A stretch of DNA of 64,000 nucleotides from Roseateles sp. SL47 (GTDB lineage Bacteria > Pseudomonadota > Gammaproteobacteria > Burkholderiales > Burkholderiaceae_C): NCBI RefSeq assembly GCF_026625885.1, contig NZ_CP113068.1, positions 930,001 through 994,000 on the forward strand, read 5' to 3'. The notes below the pieces were generated by a model that saw nothing but the letters and a program-made list of their open reading frames with translations, did not search any database and was not told the DNA's origin. The first letter of the stretch is position 1, and each line of letters starts with the position of its first letter. Shown here in pieces: positions 7,553 through 17,793 of this stretch. Position numbers and translations under genes: made by a program.

Positions 7553-9994
7553 ATGAGTCAGAAGAATTGGTTGGGTTTCAGCAAAACGGCGTTGGCCGCC
7601 GCCGCTGCCATGGCGGTGATGATGCCGGCCATGGCTGCCGACGAAGGCAAGAAGAAGGCTGAGCAGTCGGAAGACGACGGCGCGCCTCGCGCCAAGGAAG
7701 ATGCCGTCCGTCTGGGCACCATCGTCATCACCGGCGAGGGTGGCAAGCTGGGCACCGGCCAGATGCTGAACGAAGACGCCGCCAAGTCGCGCAGCACCGT
7801 CACCCGTGCCGCGACTGAAAAGGACCGCTCCACCGGCAACCCCTACCAGGCGCTGGCCCTGCTGCCGGGTGTGAACACCTTCAGCTATGACGCCACCGGC
7901 CTGTACGGCGGCGGCCTGACCGTCCGTGGCTTCAACTCGGACCAGCTGGGCTTCACCATCAACGGCGTGCCGGTCAACGACTCCGGTAACTTCGCTGTGT
8001 ATCCGCAGGAATATGCGGACCAGGAAAACCTTTGCACCCAGTCGCTGAACCAGGGCAGCCCGGATTCCGACTCTCCCGCCGCTGGCGCCACCGGTGGCAA
8101 CGTGACCATCACCAGCTGCGACCCGGAAGACAAGCGCCGCGTGCGCGTCAGCCAGACTCTGGGCCAGCTCAGCCTCACCCGCACCTTCCTGCGCTACGAC
8201 ACCGGCCGCTTCTTCAACAACAGCGCCAAGGTGTTCGTGAGCTACTCGCACACCGAAGCTGACAAATGGAAGGGCGAAGGCTCCGCCAAGAAGGACCACT
8301 TGGATGCCGCCTTCCGCTGGGACATCAACGAAGACAACAAGGTGCTGGGTTCGGTGCTCTACAACCGCGCCATCAACAGCAACATCAACAGCCTGAGCCT
8401 GGCCCAGCTGAAGACCTACGGCTACTACGGCGATTTCTCGACGACGTTCCCGGGCCACACCACCCCGACCAATGGCAAGGCTGACGTGGATTCATCCCCG
8501 TCGCCGGCCTATTACAAGCTGGCCAACAACCCCTTCGAAAACGCCATCGTTTCGCTGTCTGGCTCGTTCAAGCTGGCCACGGACACCTACCTGAAGATCC
8601 AGCCCTACCTCTGGTACGGCTACGGCAACGGCGGCACCCAGCAGACGACGCTGAAGGAAAACGCCTTCTATGACGCCACGACCGGCAAGGTCAACGGCGT
8701 GAAGGACCTGAACGGCGACGGCGACACCCTGGACACCGTCCTGGTCGGCCGCGCCAGCGTCACCAAGACCTTCCGTCCTGGTGTGACCACCGAAGTGAAC
8801 ACCCAGCTGGGCAACCACAACCTGCGCCTGGGCCTCTGGTATGAGCGTGCTCGCCACGGTCAGACCCAGCCCGCCGTGACGGTGGACAACAACGGCAACC
8901 TGGCCAGCGTGTGGCTGGATTCGGGCAACATCACCCGCGCCGACGGCAGCCTCTACCAAGGCCGCGACTGGTACACCGTCAGCACCGCCTATCAGGCCTA
9001 CGTGATGGACAACTGGTCCTTCATGGAAGACCGCGGCATGCTGACCCTGGGCTTGCGGACGCCTCACGTCACCCGCGACTTCACCGGCAACGCCAACGAA
9101 AGCTTCGCCTACAACTACAAGCTGAAGCGCGACTACGACGACGTGCTGCCGCAAGCCGGCCTGCGCTTCAACCTGGACAAGAACCAGCAAGTCTTCGTGA
9201 ACGTGTCGAAGAACTTCCGCGCACCGCCGAACTACGCTTTCGCCAACTCCACGTCGTCGATCAACGTGCAGGCCGATGCGTCCGGCAATGTCAGCCTGAT
9301 CACCGAGCTGAAGCCTGAAACGTCCATCATGACGGACATCGGCTACCGCTATCAGAGCAAGGCCCTCTCGCTGTCGGCCACCTACTTCAACTCCGACTTC
9401 AAGAACCGTCAGGCCACCGCCTTCGACCCGAACACGAACTTCTCGGCCAACATCAACGCTGGCCGCGTGAACGTGCACGGCATGGAGTTTGAAGCCGGCA
9501 CCGGCGTGTTCAAGGGCTTCTCGGCCTACGGATCGCTGACCGTGCAACACAGTGAGATGAAGGACGATCTGACGGTGGGCAAGGCGGCCACGTCGTCCAC
9601 CACCGGTGTGGTGCTGCCGACCTCTGGCAAGACCTACGTGCTGACCCCGCACACCATGGTGGGCCTGTCGGTGCAGTATGAATACGGTCCGTTCTACGGC
9701 CGTCTGAAGGTCAAGCGCACCGGCCACCAGTACGCCACCATGACCAACGACGAAGAAGTGCCGGCCTACACCGTGGGCGACTTCGACGCTGGTTACAAGA
9801 TCGGCGACGTGGGCAACTGGGCCAGCAACGTGATGGTTCGCCTGAACGTGAGCAACATCGGCAACACGCGTTATCGCAACCCGAGCGGTTCGCAGACCAA
9901 TGCGCTGTCCTACAACGGTTCGCGCACCAGCACGGTCTACTACTACCTGGGCGCCCCGCGCTTCACCTCGATCAGCGTCAGCGCCGATTTCTAA
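7553..9994 (+). CDS. TonB-dependent outer-membrane receptor
   Basis: This 813-residue protein has an AGGAG ribosome-binding site, a Sec signal (cleavage after A-M-A near residue 29) and a plug domain with L-P-G-V-N-T-F-S and G-L-T-V-R-G-F-N, followed by a long beta-barrel ending in a terminal aromatic residue (S-A-D-F). These are the marks of a TonB-dependent transporter that takes a bulky ligand through the outer membrane using energy from ExbB-ExbD-TonB. The ligand cannot be read from the sequence. Its place between a glycan hydrolase and a BadF-type kinase/amidase pair suggests peptidoglycan fragments. A strong terminator follows, so it is probably its own transcription unit. Confidence 0.9.
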   Translation: MSQKNWLGFSKTALAAAAAMAVMMPAMAADEGKKKAEQSEDDGAPRAKEDAVRLGTIVITGEGGKLGTGQMLNEDAAKSRSTVTRAATEKDRSTGNPYQALALLPGVNTFSYDATGLYGGGLTVRGFNSDQLGFTINGVPVNDSGNFAVYPQEYADQENLCTQSLNQGSPDSDSPAAGATGGNVTITSCDPEDKRRVRVSQTLGQLSLTRTFLRYDTGRFFNNSAKVFVSYSHTEADKWKGEGSAKKDHLDAAFRWDINEDNKVLGSVLYNRAINSNINSLSLAQLKTYGYYGDFSTTFPGHTTPTNGKADVDSSPSPAYYKLANNPFENAIVSLSGSFKLATDTYLKIQPYLWYGYGNGGTQQTTLKENAFYDATTGKVNGVKDLNGDGDTLDTVLVGRASVTKTFRPGVTTEVNTQLGNHNLRLGLWYERARHGQTQPAVTVDNNGNLASVWLDSGNITRADGSLYQGRDWYTVSTAYQAYVMDNWSFMEDRGMLTLGLRTPHVTRDFTGNANESFAYNYKLKRDYDDVLPQAGLRFNLDKNQQVFVNVSKNFRAPPNYAFANSTSSINVQADASGNVSLITELKPETSIMTDIGYRYQSKALSLSATYFNSDFKNRQATAFDPNTNFSANINAGRVNVHGMEFEAGTGVFKGFSAYGSLTVQHSEMKDDLTVGKAATSSTTGVVLPTSGKTYVLTPHTMVGLSVQYEYGPFYGRLKVKRTGHQYATMTNDEEVPAYTVGDFDAGYKIGDVGNWASNVMVRLNVSNIGNTRYRNPSGSQTNALSYNGSRTSTVYYYLGAPRFTSISVSADF

Positions 9995-10064
9995 GCATCC
10001 GCCGGATCCTCTGCAGGATCCTCGGCGAGCGCGCAGCCGCTTTGGTGGCTGCGCCTCCCTACCC

Positions 10065-10096
10065 ACCGCGCCGGTTCCACCGACGCGGTTTTTTTT
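10065..10096 (+). terminator. Rho-independent terminator after TonB receptor
   Basis: A ten-base stem with one mismatch (ACCGCGCCGG and CCGACGCGGT, loop TTCCA) is followed by eight T residues. Two further GC-rich hairpins lie just upstream (GGATCCT/AGGATCC and GCGCAGCC/GGCTGCGC). Confidence 0.85.
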
Positions 10097-10202
10097 CGTC
10101 CCTGCGCAGCGGTCACCCATGACTCAAGCTCATAGCTTCGATCTGCATTGACAGTGGCGGGCGGGCGCCGGGCCGCCTAATCTGGCGTCCGATCGGAAAG
10201 CC

Positions 10203-11194
10203 ATGCGTCCCACCCCGCCCCTCACTGCTTCCCTTGGCCTGGGCCTCGATGCCGGGGGCACCCAGACCCGTTGGTGCCTGGCCACCGCCGACGGCACCTG
10301 CATCGCCCGTGGCGCGGTGGACGGCCTCACCGCCTTGCTGCTGGACAGCAATGCGGGCCGGGTCACGCTGGCGCAGACGCTTCAGTCGTTGGCGGCCGAC
10401 GTCTGGGCCGCTGCCGGCCCCGGCCGGGTGCGCGCGCTGGAGGCTGGCATCACCGGGCTGGGCGAACCGGATGGCCCCGCAGGCCGGCAGTTGACCGCCT
10501 TGCTGGCCCAGCACCTCGGCCTTGCCCCGGACGGCATCCGCTGCAACAGCGACATCGCTGCCGCCTGGCATGCCGTCTTCCAGCCCGGCGAGGGCTATCT
10601 GGTCTACGCCGGCACCGGCGCCATCGCGGCGCACATCGATGCCGGCGGCATGCTGCACCGGGCCGGAGGTCGCGGACCGCTGATCGGGGACGAAGGGGGG
10701 GGTCAATGGATCGCCCGCGAAGCGCTGGCCCTGGTGTGGCGACGGGAAGATGAACGCCCGGGGGCCTGGCAGGGCTCCCGGTTGGCGCGGATGCTTTTGA
10801 GCATCTGGGCGGCGCGGACTGGGCCATCAGCCGCCAGTTTCTCTACGCGGGGGATGCCGCCTCCCGCCGGGGCAGCATCGGGCAACTGGCCGTGGCCGTG
10901 GGCCAGGCGGCACACGCCCAGGACCCCGATGCGCTGGCGCTGCTGCACCGCGCGGGCGCTGAACTGGCGCGCCTGGCGCTGGCCCTGTGCCACCGGTTGG
11001 GCCCGCGCCCCATCACGGCGGCCGGCCGTGTGCTGCAATTGCACCCTGCCATTGCCGCAGGCCTGCGCGCAAGCTTGCCCACCGACCTGCCCCTCACCCT
11101 GGCCCAACCGGACACCGCCCTGGCTGCCGCCCAGCGTGCCGCACACTCCGCTACATTGCGCAGCACACGGTCTGCCTCACCGAACGCCCCATGA
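10203..11194 (+). pseudogene. BadF/MurK-type amino-sugar kinase, apparent frameshift
   Basis: The reading frame from ATG 10203 gives a clear BadF/BadG/BcrA-type sugar kinase: D-A-G-G-T-Q-T-R phosphate loop, I-T-G-L-G-E-P, A-G-T-G-A-I and G-P-L-I-G-D-E-G-G-G-Q-W-I. Near 10790 this frame degenerates. The family sequence continues (D-A-F-E-H-L-G-G-A-D-W) in the frame shifted by one missing base and runs to a stop at 11194 that overlaps the next ATG. Restored, it would have about 330 residues, the normal size. A G5 run at about 10779 is one possible site; conservation points to about 10790. MurK-type members phosphorylate MurNAc and GlcNAc, which would feed MurQ. This may be a true mutation or a sequencing error. 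Confidence 0.8.
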
Positions 11195-12039
11195 ACATTC
11201 GCACCCGCCTGCTGACCCTCACTGCCGCCGTTTTCCTGGCGGCCTGTGCCACCCCCACCCACCAGATCGACCGCACCCATGTCTCGGAGAACCAGGACAG
11301 CCGGGTGCAGTTCCTCATCCTGCACTACACCGCCATCGACTTCGACAAGTCGCTCAAGGTGCTGACGACCGGCGGCAAGGTGTCGGCCCACTATCTGGTG
11401 AACGACAACCCGGTGAAGACCTACCAGCTGGTGGATGAAAACCGGCGCTCCTGGCATGCCGGTGTGAGCTATTGGGCCGGCGCCACCAATCTGAATTCCG
11501 CGTCGATCGGCATCGAGATCGTGAACCCGGGCTTCACCGACACGCCGGCCGGCCGTGTGTATGCCGGTTATCCGCAGCAGCAGGTGGATGAGGTCATCCA
11601 TCTGGTGCGCCAGATTGTCGAGCGGCATCGCATCCGCCCGGACCGCATCCTGGGCCACAACGACATTGCCCCCGGTCGCAAGCAGGACCCGGGCCCCGCC
11701 TTCCCCTGGAAACAGCTGGCCGATGCCGGCCTGATCCCCTGGCCCGACGCAGCGTTGCTGGACGTGCGCCGTGCGGTGTTCCAGGTGGTGCCGCTGCCGG
11801 ATGTGGCCTGGTTCCAGCAGAAGCTGGCGCTGGTGGGCTACCAGACGCCGCAGACCGGCGTGATGGACACCGCCACCCGCGAAGTGCTGGCCACCTTCCA
11901 GATGAAATACCGGCCCTCCAACTGTGCGGGTGACATGGATGCCGACACCGCCGCCCTGCTGGATGTGGTGACGACACCGGGAGGCATGGTGACGCTGCGG
12001 GCCTCCCCGGCCAGCACGGACAATCGGTCGCCGTATTGA
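11191..12039 (+). CDS. amiD: N-acetylmuramoyl-L-alanine amidase lipoprotein, AmiD type
   Basis: This zinc amidase cuts the bond between MurNAc and L-alanine in peptidoglycan or anhydro-muropeptides. The 282-residue protein has a lipoprotein signal (F-L-A-A-C near residue 20), an amidase_2 domain with L-H-Y-T (first zinc His) and G-H-N-D-I-A-P-G-R-K-Q-D-P-G-P (second His and Asp/Lys region), and a C-terminal peptidoglycan-binding helical domain (W-F-Q-Q-K-L-A-L-V-G-Y). This layout is that of AmiD, an outer-membrane lipoprotein facing the periplasm. The ATGA overlap with the kinase frame couples the two genes. Confidence 0.92.
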   Translation: MNIRTRLLTLTAAVFLAACATPTHQIDRTHVSENQDSRVQFLILHYTAIDFDKSLKVLTTGGKVSAHYLVNDNPVKTYQLVDENRRSWHAGVSYWAGATNLNSASIGIEIVNPGFTDTPAGRVYAGYPQQQVDEVIHLVRQIVERHRIRPDRILGHNDIAPGRKQDPGPAFPWKQLADAGLIPWPDAALLDVRRAVFQVVPLPDVAWFQQKLALVGYQTPQTGVMDTATREVLATFQMKYRPSNCAGDMDADTAALLDVVTTPGGMVTLRASPASTDNRSPY

Positions 12040-12081
12040 CCCGACTGACCCGACTGAACGCCCAACGGGACCCCGACGCCC

Positions 12082-13092
12082 TTGTTCCACTTCCTTCTCA
12101 AGCGCCTGGCCACCCTGGTGCCCACCCTGATCGGGGTGACGCTGGTGGCATTCGGACTGATCCGCCTGGTGCCGGGGGATCCGGTCGCCATCATGATGGG
12201 CGAGCGCGCGCTGGATGGCGACACGCATGCCCGCATGATGCATGAGCTGGGTCTGGATCAACCCCTGTGGCGGCAGTATCTCGACTATGTCGGCGGCCTG
12301 CTGCAGGGGGACCTCGGGCAGTCGCTGGTCTCCCATGAGCCGGTGTCACGGGAGTTCCTGGCACTATTTCCCGCCACCGCCGAACTGGCGCTGGTGGCCC
12401 TGGTGATTGCCATCTTCACCGGCCTGGCCCTGGGCATGGCGGCCGCACTGCGTCGGGGCACCTGGCTGGACCAGGGGGTGATGGGCCTGGCCACGGTCGG
12501 TTATTCGATGCCGGTGTTCTGGTGGGGCCTGATCCTCATCATGACCTTCTCGGTGGGCCTGGGCTGGACCCCGGTGTCCGGCCGGGTGGCGGTGGAATAT
12601 GACATCCAGCGGATCACCGGCTTCATGCTGATCGATGCCGCCCTGCATCCCGAGCCGGGCGCCTGGTGGTCCGCCCTGCGGCATCTGCTGCTGCCCGCCG
12701 CCGTGCTGGCCACCTCCAATGCGGCCGTCATCGCCCGCATGACCCGGTCCAGCCTGCTGGAAGTGCTGCGGGAGGACTACATGCGCAGCGCCCGCGCCCG
12801 CGGTCTGACACCGGCCCGTGTGGTGCTGGTGCATGGGCTGCGCAATGCGCTGATCCCAGTCATCACCGTGATCGGCCTGAAGGTGGGCAGCCTGCTGGCC
12901 GGCGCGGTGCTCACCGAAACCATCTTCTCCTGGCCGGGCATCGGCAAGTGGCTGATCGATGCCATCGCGCGGCGCGACTATCCGGTGGTGCAGGCCGGCA
13001 TCCTGATTTCCGCCTGCTGCTTCATCTTCATCAACCTGGTGGTGGATGTGCTGTATGGCGTGGTGAATCCACGCATCCGGGGGGCACGATGA
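12082..13092 (+). CDS. dppB: Peptide ABC transporter permease, DppB type
   Basis: This 336-residue inner-membrane permease is the first subunit of a dipeptide/oligopeptide importer. The N-terminal helix with L-I-R-L-V-P-G-D-P is typical of DppB/OppB, and the EAA-loop region reads Y-M-R-S-A-R-A-R-G-L. About six membrane helices are visible. The start is a TTG at 12082 with only a weak ribosome-binding site, and no ATG or GTG fits better. The next gene starts in an ATGA overlap. Following an amidase that releases muropeptides, the transporter may import cell-wall peptides; ordinary dipeptides are equally possible. Confidence 0.92.
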   Translation: MFHFLLKRLATLVPTLIGVTLVAFGLIRLVPGDPVAIMMGERALDGDTHARMMHELGLDQPLWRQYLDYVGGLLQGDLGQSLVSHEPVSREFLALFPATAELALVALVIAIFTGLALGMAAALRRGTWLDQGVMGLATVGYSMPVFWWGLILIMTFSVGLGWTPVSGRVAVEYDIQRITGFMLIDAALHPEPGAWWSALRHLLLPAAVLATSNAAVIARMTRSSLLEVLREDYMRSARARGLTPARVVLVHGLRNALIPVITVIGLKVGSLLAGAVLTETIFSWPGIGKWLIDAIARRDYPVVQAGILISACCFIFINLVVDVLYGVVNPRIRGAR

Positions 13093-14012
13093 GCCTGCAG
13101 ACGAGTCCCCCGGCCTCCCCCGCTGGCGGCGCCATGGCCGCTCCGATGCCGGGTCCGTGGCGCGAAGCCGCCGAGGGCTTCATGGCCAACCGGGGCGCGC
13201 TGGTGGCCTTCATCGTTTTTGTGCTGCTGGCCCTGGCCTGCCTGCTGGCCCCGTGGATCTCGCCGCATGACCCGGTGCATCAATACCGGATGCAGATGCT
13301 GCTGCCCCCCGCCTGGATGGACGGCGGACAGCGGCCGTTTTTGCTGGGCACCGACGAGCTGGGCCGCGACCTGCTGAGCCGGCTGCTGCATGGCGGCCGC
13401 GTGTCGCTGGGCATCGGGCTGGCGTCGGTGGTGCTGTCGCTGCTGCCGGGGGTGTTGCTCGGCCTGCTGGCGGCCTTTCACCAGCGCTGGCTGTCGCCGG
13501 CCGTGATGCGCGTGATGGACGTGATGCTGGCGCTGCCCGGGCTGCTGCTGGCCATCTGCGTCATCACCGTGCTGGGGCCGGGCCTGTTCAACACGGTGAT
13601 TGCGATTGCCATCGGCAGCCTGCCCGAATACGTGCGTCTCACACGCGCCGCCGCCCTCACCGAACTGGGCCGCGACTACGTCACCGCCACACGGCTGGCG
13701 GGCGCGTCCACCACGCGGCTGATGTGGTCGGCGGTATTGCCCAACTGCCTGGCGCCGTTGATCGTGCAGGCGTCGCTGGGCTTCTCCAGTGCCATTCTGG
13801 AAGCGGCCGGCCTGGGCTTCCTGGGCCTGGGCGTACAGGCCCCCACGCCGGAGTGGGGCACGATGCTGTCCTCCGCGCGGGACTACATCGTGCGGGCGCC
13901 CTGGGTGGTGACCTTGCCAGGCCTGGCCATCCTGGCCTCGGTGCTGAGCGTCAACCTGATCGGCGACGGCCTGCGGGATGCGCTGGACCCACGGCTCAAG
14001 CGGGTGGCCTGA
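13089..14012 (+). CDS. dppC: Peptide ABC transporter permease, DppC type
   Basis: This is the second permease subunit, 307 residues, starting at ATG 13089 inside the ATGA overlap with dppB. It shows the DppC/OppC N-terminal helix, the periplasmic [20 protein letters not shown] motif, and an EAA loop ([10 protein letters not shown]) that contacts the ATPases. A longer frame extending upstream is only read-through into dppB. It also overlaps the next ATP-binding gene at its end, so the four membrane and ATPase subunits are one translationally coupled unit. Confidence 0.93.
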   Translation: MSLQTSPPASPAGGAMAAPMPGPWREAAEGFMANRGALVAFIVFVLLALACLLAPWISPHDPVHQYRMQMLLPPAWMDGGQRPFLLGTDELGRDLLSRLLHGGRVSLGIGLASVVLSLLPGVLLGLLAAFHQRWLSPAVMRVMDVMLALPGLLLAICVITVLGPGLFNTVIAIAIGSLPEYVRLTRAAALTELGRDYVTATRLAGASTTRLMWSAVLPNCLAPLIVQASLGFSSAILEAAGLGFLGLGVQAPTPEWGTMLSSARDYIVRAPWVVTLPGLAILASVLSVNLIGDGLRDALDPRLKRVA

Positions 14013-15001
14013 TGCTGGAGATCTCGCAACTCCAGGTGAACTTCGGCCGCTTCACGGCCGTCGATGGTGTGGACCTGCAGGTGGCTGCCGGCGAGGTGCT
14101 GGGCATCGTGGGGGAGTCGGGGTCCGGCAAGTCGGTGGCGATGATGGCGCTGATGGGGCTGGTGGATCCGCCAGGCCAGGTCAGCGCGGTCACCTTGCGC
14201 TTCGAAGGGCAGGACCTTCTGCACCTGCCGCCCGCACGACGTCGGCAGCTCGTGGGCCGGGATATCGCCATGGTGTTCCAGGACGCCCTGGCCAGCCTGA
14301 ACCCCAGCTATACCGTCGGTTTCCAGATTGAAGAAGTGCTGCGTCACCACCTGGGGCTGCGCGGCCGCGCCGCGCGCCAGCGCGCGCTGGAACTGCTGCA
14401 GCAGGTGGAGATTCCCGATGCGGCGCGTCGGCTGGAGGCCTATCCGCATGAGCTGTCGGGCGGCATGAACCAGCGGGTGATGATTGCCCTGGCCATTGCC
14501 TGTTCACCGCGCCTGCTCATTGCCGACGAGCCGACCACGGCGCTGGACGTGACCATCCAGGCCCAGGTGATGGACCTGCTGCTGCGGCTGCAGCGCGAGC
14601 GCGGCATGGCCCTGGTGATGATCACCCATGACCTCGCCGTGGTGGCGGAGATGGCCCAGCGGGTGGCGGTGATGTATGCCGGCCAGGTGGTGGAGACCGG
14701 ACCGCTGCCAGACGTCTTTGAGCAGGCCCGGCATCCCTACACTGCGGCGCTGCTGGCGGCCATTCCGGAACATAGCCGGGGCGCGCGCCGCTTGCAGGCG
14801 CTGCCCGGCATGGTGCCCGGCGCGTCGGATCGGCCAACGGGCTGCCTGTTTGCGCCGCGCTGCCCGCAGGTGCAGGCGCGCTGCAGCGCGGAGCGTCCGG
14901 CGCTGACCCAGGGGGTGCGGTGCTTCTTCCCGATCACGCCACCGCAGCCCCAACGCGAGGACCCACCCCAACCGGACCACGGGCAGGAAGGCGCGCCATG
15001 A
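14012..15001 (+). CDS. dppD: Peptide ABC transporter ATP-binding protein, DppD type
   Basis: This 329-residue ATPase energises the importer. Walker A (G-E-S-G-S-G-K-S) lies near residues 35-42. The Q-loop is V-F-Q-D-A, the signature is L-S-G-G-M-N-Q-R, Walker B is [12 protein letters not shown] and the switch is I-T-H-D. The C-terminal oligo_HPY region carries four Cys (C-L-F-A-P-R-C..C..C), the usual iron-sulfur-type cysteine cluster of DppD/OppD subunits. It starts at ATG 14012, with the A shared with the dppC stop. Confidence 0.93.
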   Translation: MLEISQLQVNFGRFTAVDGVDLQVAAGEVLGIVGESGSGKSVAMMALMGLVDPPGQVSAVTLRFEGQDLLHLPPARRRQLVGRDIAMVFQDALASLNPSYTVGFQIEEVLRHHLGLRGRAARQRALELLQQVEIPDAARRLEAYPHELSGGMNQRVMIALAIACSPRLLIADEPTTALDVTIQAQVMDLLLRLQRERGMALVMITHDLAVVAEMAQRVAVMYAGQVVETGPLPDVFEQARHPYTAALLAAIPEHSRGARRLQALPGMVPGASDRPTGCLFAPRCPQVQARCSAERPALTQGVRCFFPITPPQPQREDPPQPDHGQEGAP

Positions 15002-15990
15002 CCGACACACGTCCTCCTGAAGCGCCCCCGGCTGTGCCGCTGCTGCGCGCCGAAGGTCTGACCCGGCACTACACGGTCAGCCGAGGCTGGTTCTCCCCCA
15101 AGGCGACCGTGCGGGCGCTGGAGGGGGTGAGCTTCCAGCTGGAGGCGGGCTGCACACTGGCCGTGGTGGGCGAATCCGGTTGCGGCAAATCCACCCTGGC
15201 GCGCGCGCTCACCCTCATCGAAACACCCACGGCCGGACGACTGTTCATCCGCGACCAGGATGTGGCCGGCCCGCATACCCACGCACAGCAGAAAGCACTG
15301 CGCCGCGAGGTGCAGATGGTGTTCCAGAATCCCTACGCCGCCCTCAACCCCCGCAAGACCATCGCCGCCACACTGGCCGAGCCGCTGGTGATCAACACCC
15401 GGCTGACGGCCGCCGAGCGCCGCGAGCGGGTGGAGGCGTTGGCGGCGCAGGTCGGCCTGCGGCCGGAACATCTGCGCCGGTATCCCCACATGTTCAGCGG
15501 CGGTCAGCGGCAGCGCATTGCCATTGCGCGGGCCATGGTGCTGCAGCCCGGCATCGTGGTGGCCGACGAACCCACTTCCGCGTTGGATCTCTCCATCCAG
15601 GCCCAGATCCTCAACCTGTTCATGGACCTGCAGCAGGCGCATGGCACGGCTTATGTCTTCATCTCCCACAACCTGTCGGTGGTGGAGCATGTGGCGGATG
15701 AGGTGATGGTGATGTACCTGGGGCGGGTGGTGGAGCAAGGCAGCCGGCAGCGGCTCTTTGCACAGCCCCTGCACCCCTACACCCAGGCGCTGATCAGCGC
15801 GACGCCGTCGCTGCGGGCCTCGGACCGCCGCGTGCGGATCGCCATCCGGGGTGAACTGCCGTCGCCGCTGCGGCCGCCCAGTGGCTGCGCCTTCCATCAG
15901 CGCTGCCCGATGGCGGTGGCGCGCTGCGCTGAAGTGCGGCCGGAGCTGCGGGAGATCGATGGGCGCCGGGTCGCCTGCGACCTGCTCTGA
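14998..15990 (+). CDS. dppF: Peptide ABC transporter ATP-binding protein, DppF type
   Basis: This second ATPase has 330 residues, and its ATG overlaps the dppD stop by four bases. It has Walker [11 protein letters not shown]-loop [12 protein letters not shown], signature F-S-G-G-Q-R-Q-R, Walker [13 protein letters not shown] and the switch I-S-H-N. The S-H-N variant and the C-terminal C-A-F-H-Q-R-C cluster are typical of DppF/OppF. With dppB, dppC and dppD it completes the heterodimeric import machine. Confidence 0.93.
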   Translation: MTDTRPPEAPPAVPLLRAEGLTRHYTVSRGWFSPKATVRALEGVSFQLEAGCTLAVVGESGCGKSTLARALTLIETPTAGRLFIRDQDVAGPHTHAQQKALRREVQMVFQNPYAALNPRKTIAATLAEPLVINTRLTAAERRERVEALAAQVGLRPEHLRRYPHMFSGGQRQRIAIARAMVLQPGIVVADEPTSALDLSIQAQILNLFMDLQQAHGTAYVFISHNLSVVEHVADEVMVMYLGRVVEQGSRQRLFAQPLHPYTQALISATPSLRASDRRVRIAIRGELPSPLRPPSGCAFHQRCPMAVARCAEVRPELREIDGRRVACDLL

Positions 15991-16116
15991 AGGGCCAGTG
16001 AAACAGCGCGCCTTCACGGACGTGTCCAGCACCGACATCAAGGCCGTGCGCTCTCCGCCATGCCTCCCCCCGCCGCGCATAACCCGGTGTTATGGTCTGG
16101 GCGTGCCATTTCAGTT

Positions 16117-17787
16117 GTGACCCGCTTCCGCCCGTTTCGACAATGGGCCGCCGCCCGCCCTCTCCAATGCGCCTGCCCTTCCCTTCCCCCCCAAGCCCTG
16201 ATGGCCGCAACCCTGCTCTGGGGCGCGTGGGCCGGTCCGTGGCGGGAGGCGGAGGCAGCCGCCCCCACCGACAAGCCGCTGGTCTACTGCACCGACGCCA
16301 GCCCGGAAGGCTTTGATCCGGGGTTATGGGATTCGGCCAGCACCAACAATGTCAACAACCAGATCTTCCAGGGTCTGGTCCGCTTTGAACGGGGGGGCAC
16401 GGCCCTGCAACCCGCGCTGGCCACCCGCTGGGAGATCAGCCCGGACGCCCGTGTCTTCACTTTCCATCTGCGGCCCGGGGTGCATTTCCACCAGCGGCCC
16501 TGGTTCACCCCAACGCGCGACTTCAATGCGGATGACGTGCTGTTCACCTTCGGCCGCTTCCTGGAGGCCTCGCACCCCTTCAACAAGGCCTTCCCCGCCA
16601 CCTTCATCTATCCGCAGAACCTCGGTCTGGCCAAGGCGGTGGCCTCGATGGAGAAGCTCGACCCCCTGACGGTGCGCTTCACCCTGCACCAGCCCAACGT
16701 CACCTTCCTCAGCTATTTCGCGATGGCCTTCGCCGGCATCCAGTCGGCGGAATACGGGGCCCGGTTGCTGCAGCAGGGTCAGGCCAGCCAGATCAACCGC
16801 CTGCCGGTGGGCACCGGCCCCTACCGCTTTCGCAGTTATGCCAAGGACGATGTGGTCCGCATGGAGGCCAACCCGGACTATTGGGGCGAGCTGCAAAAGA
16901 CCCGCCGGCTGATTTTCAGCATCAGCCGCGAAGCACCGGTGCGGGTGCAGAAACTGCTGGCGGGGGAATGCCAGATCACCTCGCCCCTGCGTGACATCGA
17001 CGTGGCCGCGCTGGACCGCCATGCCAACCGCATCCAGTTGCTGAAGATCCAGGCGCTGAATGTCTCGTACCTGTCCTTCAACCTGCGCAAGCCGCCCACC
17101 AACAACCGGCTGGTGCGTGAGGCCCTGGACATCGCGGTGGACCGCGATGCGATCTTCCGTGCGCTGTTCCCGCGGGGGGATGCCATGCAGGCGGTGAATC
17201 CCTTCCCGCCCGCCATTCCCGGCTACAACACCCGGCTGCGTAATGAATACAACCCGGCCCGGGCGCGCGAGCTGTTGAAGCAGGCCGGCTACCCGGACGG
17301 TCTGGACATCGACCTGTGGGCGCTGCCCGTCACCCGGCCGACCAATCCCAACGGCCAGTTGATGGCCCAACTGATTCAGCAGGACTGGGCGCGCATCGGC
17401 GTGCGGACGCAGATCCGCACCTATGAATGGGGCGAATATCTCAAGCGCGCCAATGCCGGTGAGCATTCGGTCTACATGAGCGGATGGGCCGGCGAAAGCG
17501 GCGATGCCGACGACTTCCTCAGCCCCAACCTCAGCTGCGCCACCAACAAGACCGGCGTGAAGTTCTGCAATGCGGAGTTTGAGCGCCTGATCGATACCGC
17601 CCGGGCCACACCGGACCCGGCTCGCCGAGTCGCACTGTATGAGCAGGCGCAGGAGATCTTCAAGCGGGAACGGCCCTGGATCACCATGGCCCATTCCACG
17701 GTGTACATCCCCACCAGCCTGGACCTGCGGGGCTTCCGCATGCAGCCCAATGGCGGGGTGATGTTCGAGAACGTCTACCGAGAGTAA
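16117..17787 (+). CDS. dppA: Periplasmic peptide-binding protein, DppA family
   Basis: This is the substrate-binding protein of the adjacent ABC importer (SBP_bac_5 family), exported to the periplasm. About 556 residues follow the chosen GTG. Family landmarks are Y-C-T-D-A-S-P-E-G-F-D-P-G near the mature N-terminus, F-H-L-R-P-G-V-H-F-H, the L-P-V-G-T-G-P-Y-R-F box and the C-terminal W-I-T-M-A-H-S. The start is uncertain: the first ATG in frame is 16060, GTG 16117 gives a basic N-region, and ATG 16201 would leave a signal with no positive charge. DppA- and MppA-like proteins can bind dipeptides, haem or murein tripeptide; the ligand is not visible here. Confidence 0.9.
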   Translation: MTRFRPFRQWAAARPLQCACPSLPPQALMAATLLWGAWAGPWREAEAAAPTDKPLVYCTDASPEGFDPGLWDSASTNNVNNQIFQGLVRFERGGTALQPALATRWEISPDARVFTFHLRPGVHFHQRPWFTPTRDFNADDVLFTFGRFLEASHPFNKAFPATFIYPQNLGLAKAVASMEKLDPLTVRFTLHQPNVTFLSYFAMAFAGIQSAEYGARLLQQGQASQINRLPVGTGPYRFRSYAKDDVVRMEANPDYWGELQKTRRLIFSISREAPVRVQKLLAGECQITSPLRDIDVAALDRHANRIQLLKIQALNVSYLSFNLRKPPTNNRLVREALDIAVDRDAIFRALFPRGDAMQAVNPFPPAIPGYNTRLRNEYNPARARELLKQAGYPDGLDIDLWALPVTRPTNPNGQLMAQLIQQDWARIGVRTQIRTYEWGEYLKRANAGEHSVYMSGWAGESGDADDFLSPNLSCATNKTGVKFCNAEFERLIDTARATPDPARRVALYEQAQEIFKRERPWITMAHSTVYIPTSLDLRGFRMQPNGGVMFENVYRE

Positions 17788-17793
17788 GCCACC

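Noticed and set aside
7257..7556. 99-codon open frame overlapping the first TonB receptor start
   Set aside because: It ends in an ATGA overlap, which is suggestive, but the composition is not protein-like, there is no ribosome-binding site before its GTG, and the region fits a regulatory leader better.
8492..10120. 542-codon minus-strand frame opposite the first TonB receptor
   Set aside because: It has shadow-type composition and no start context; the receptor on the plus strand is certain.
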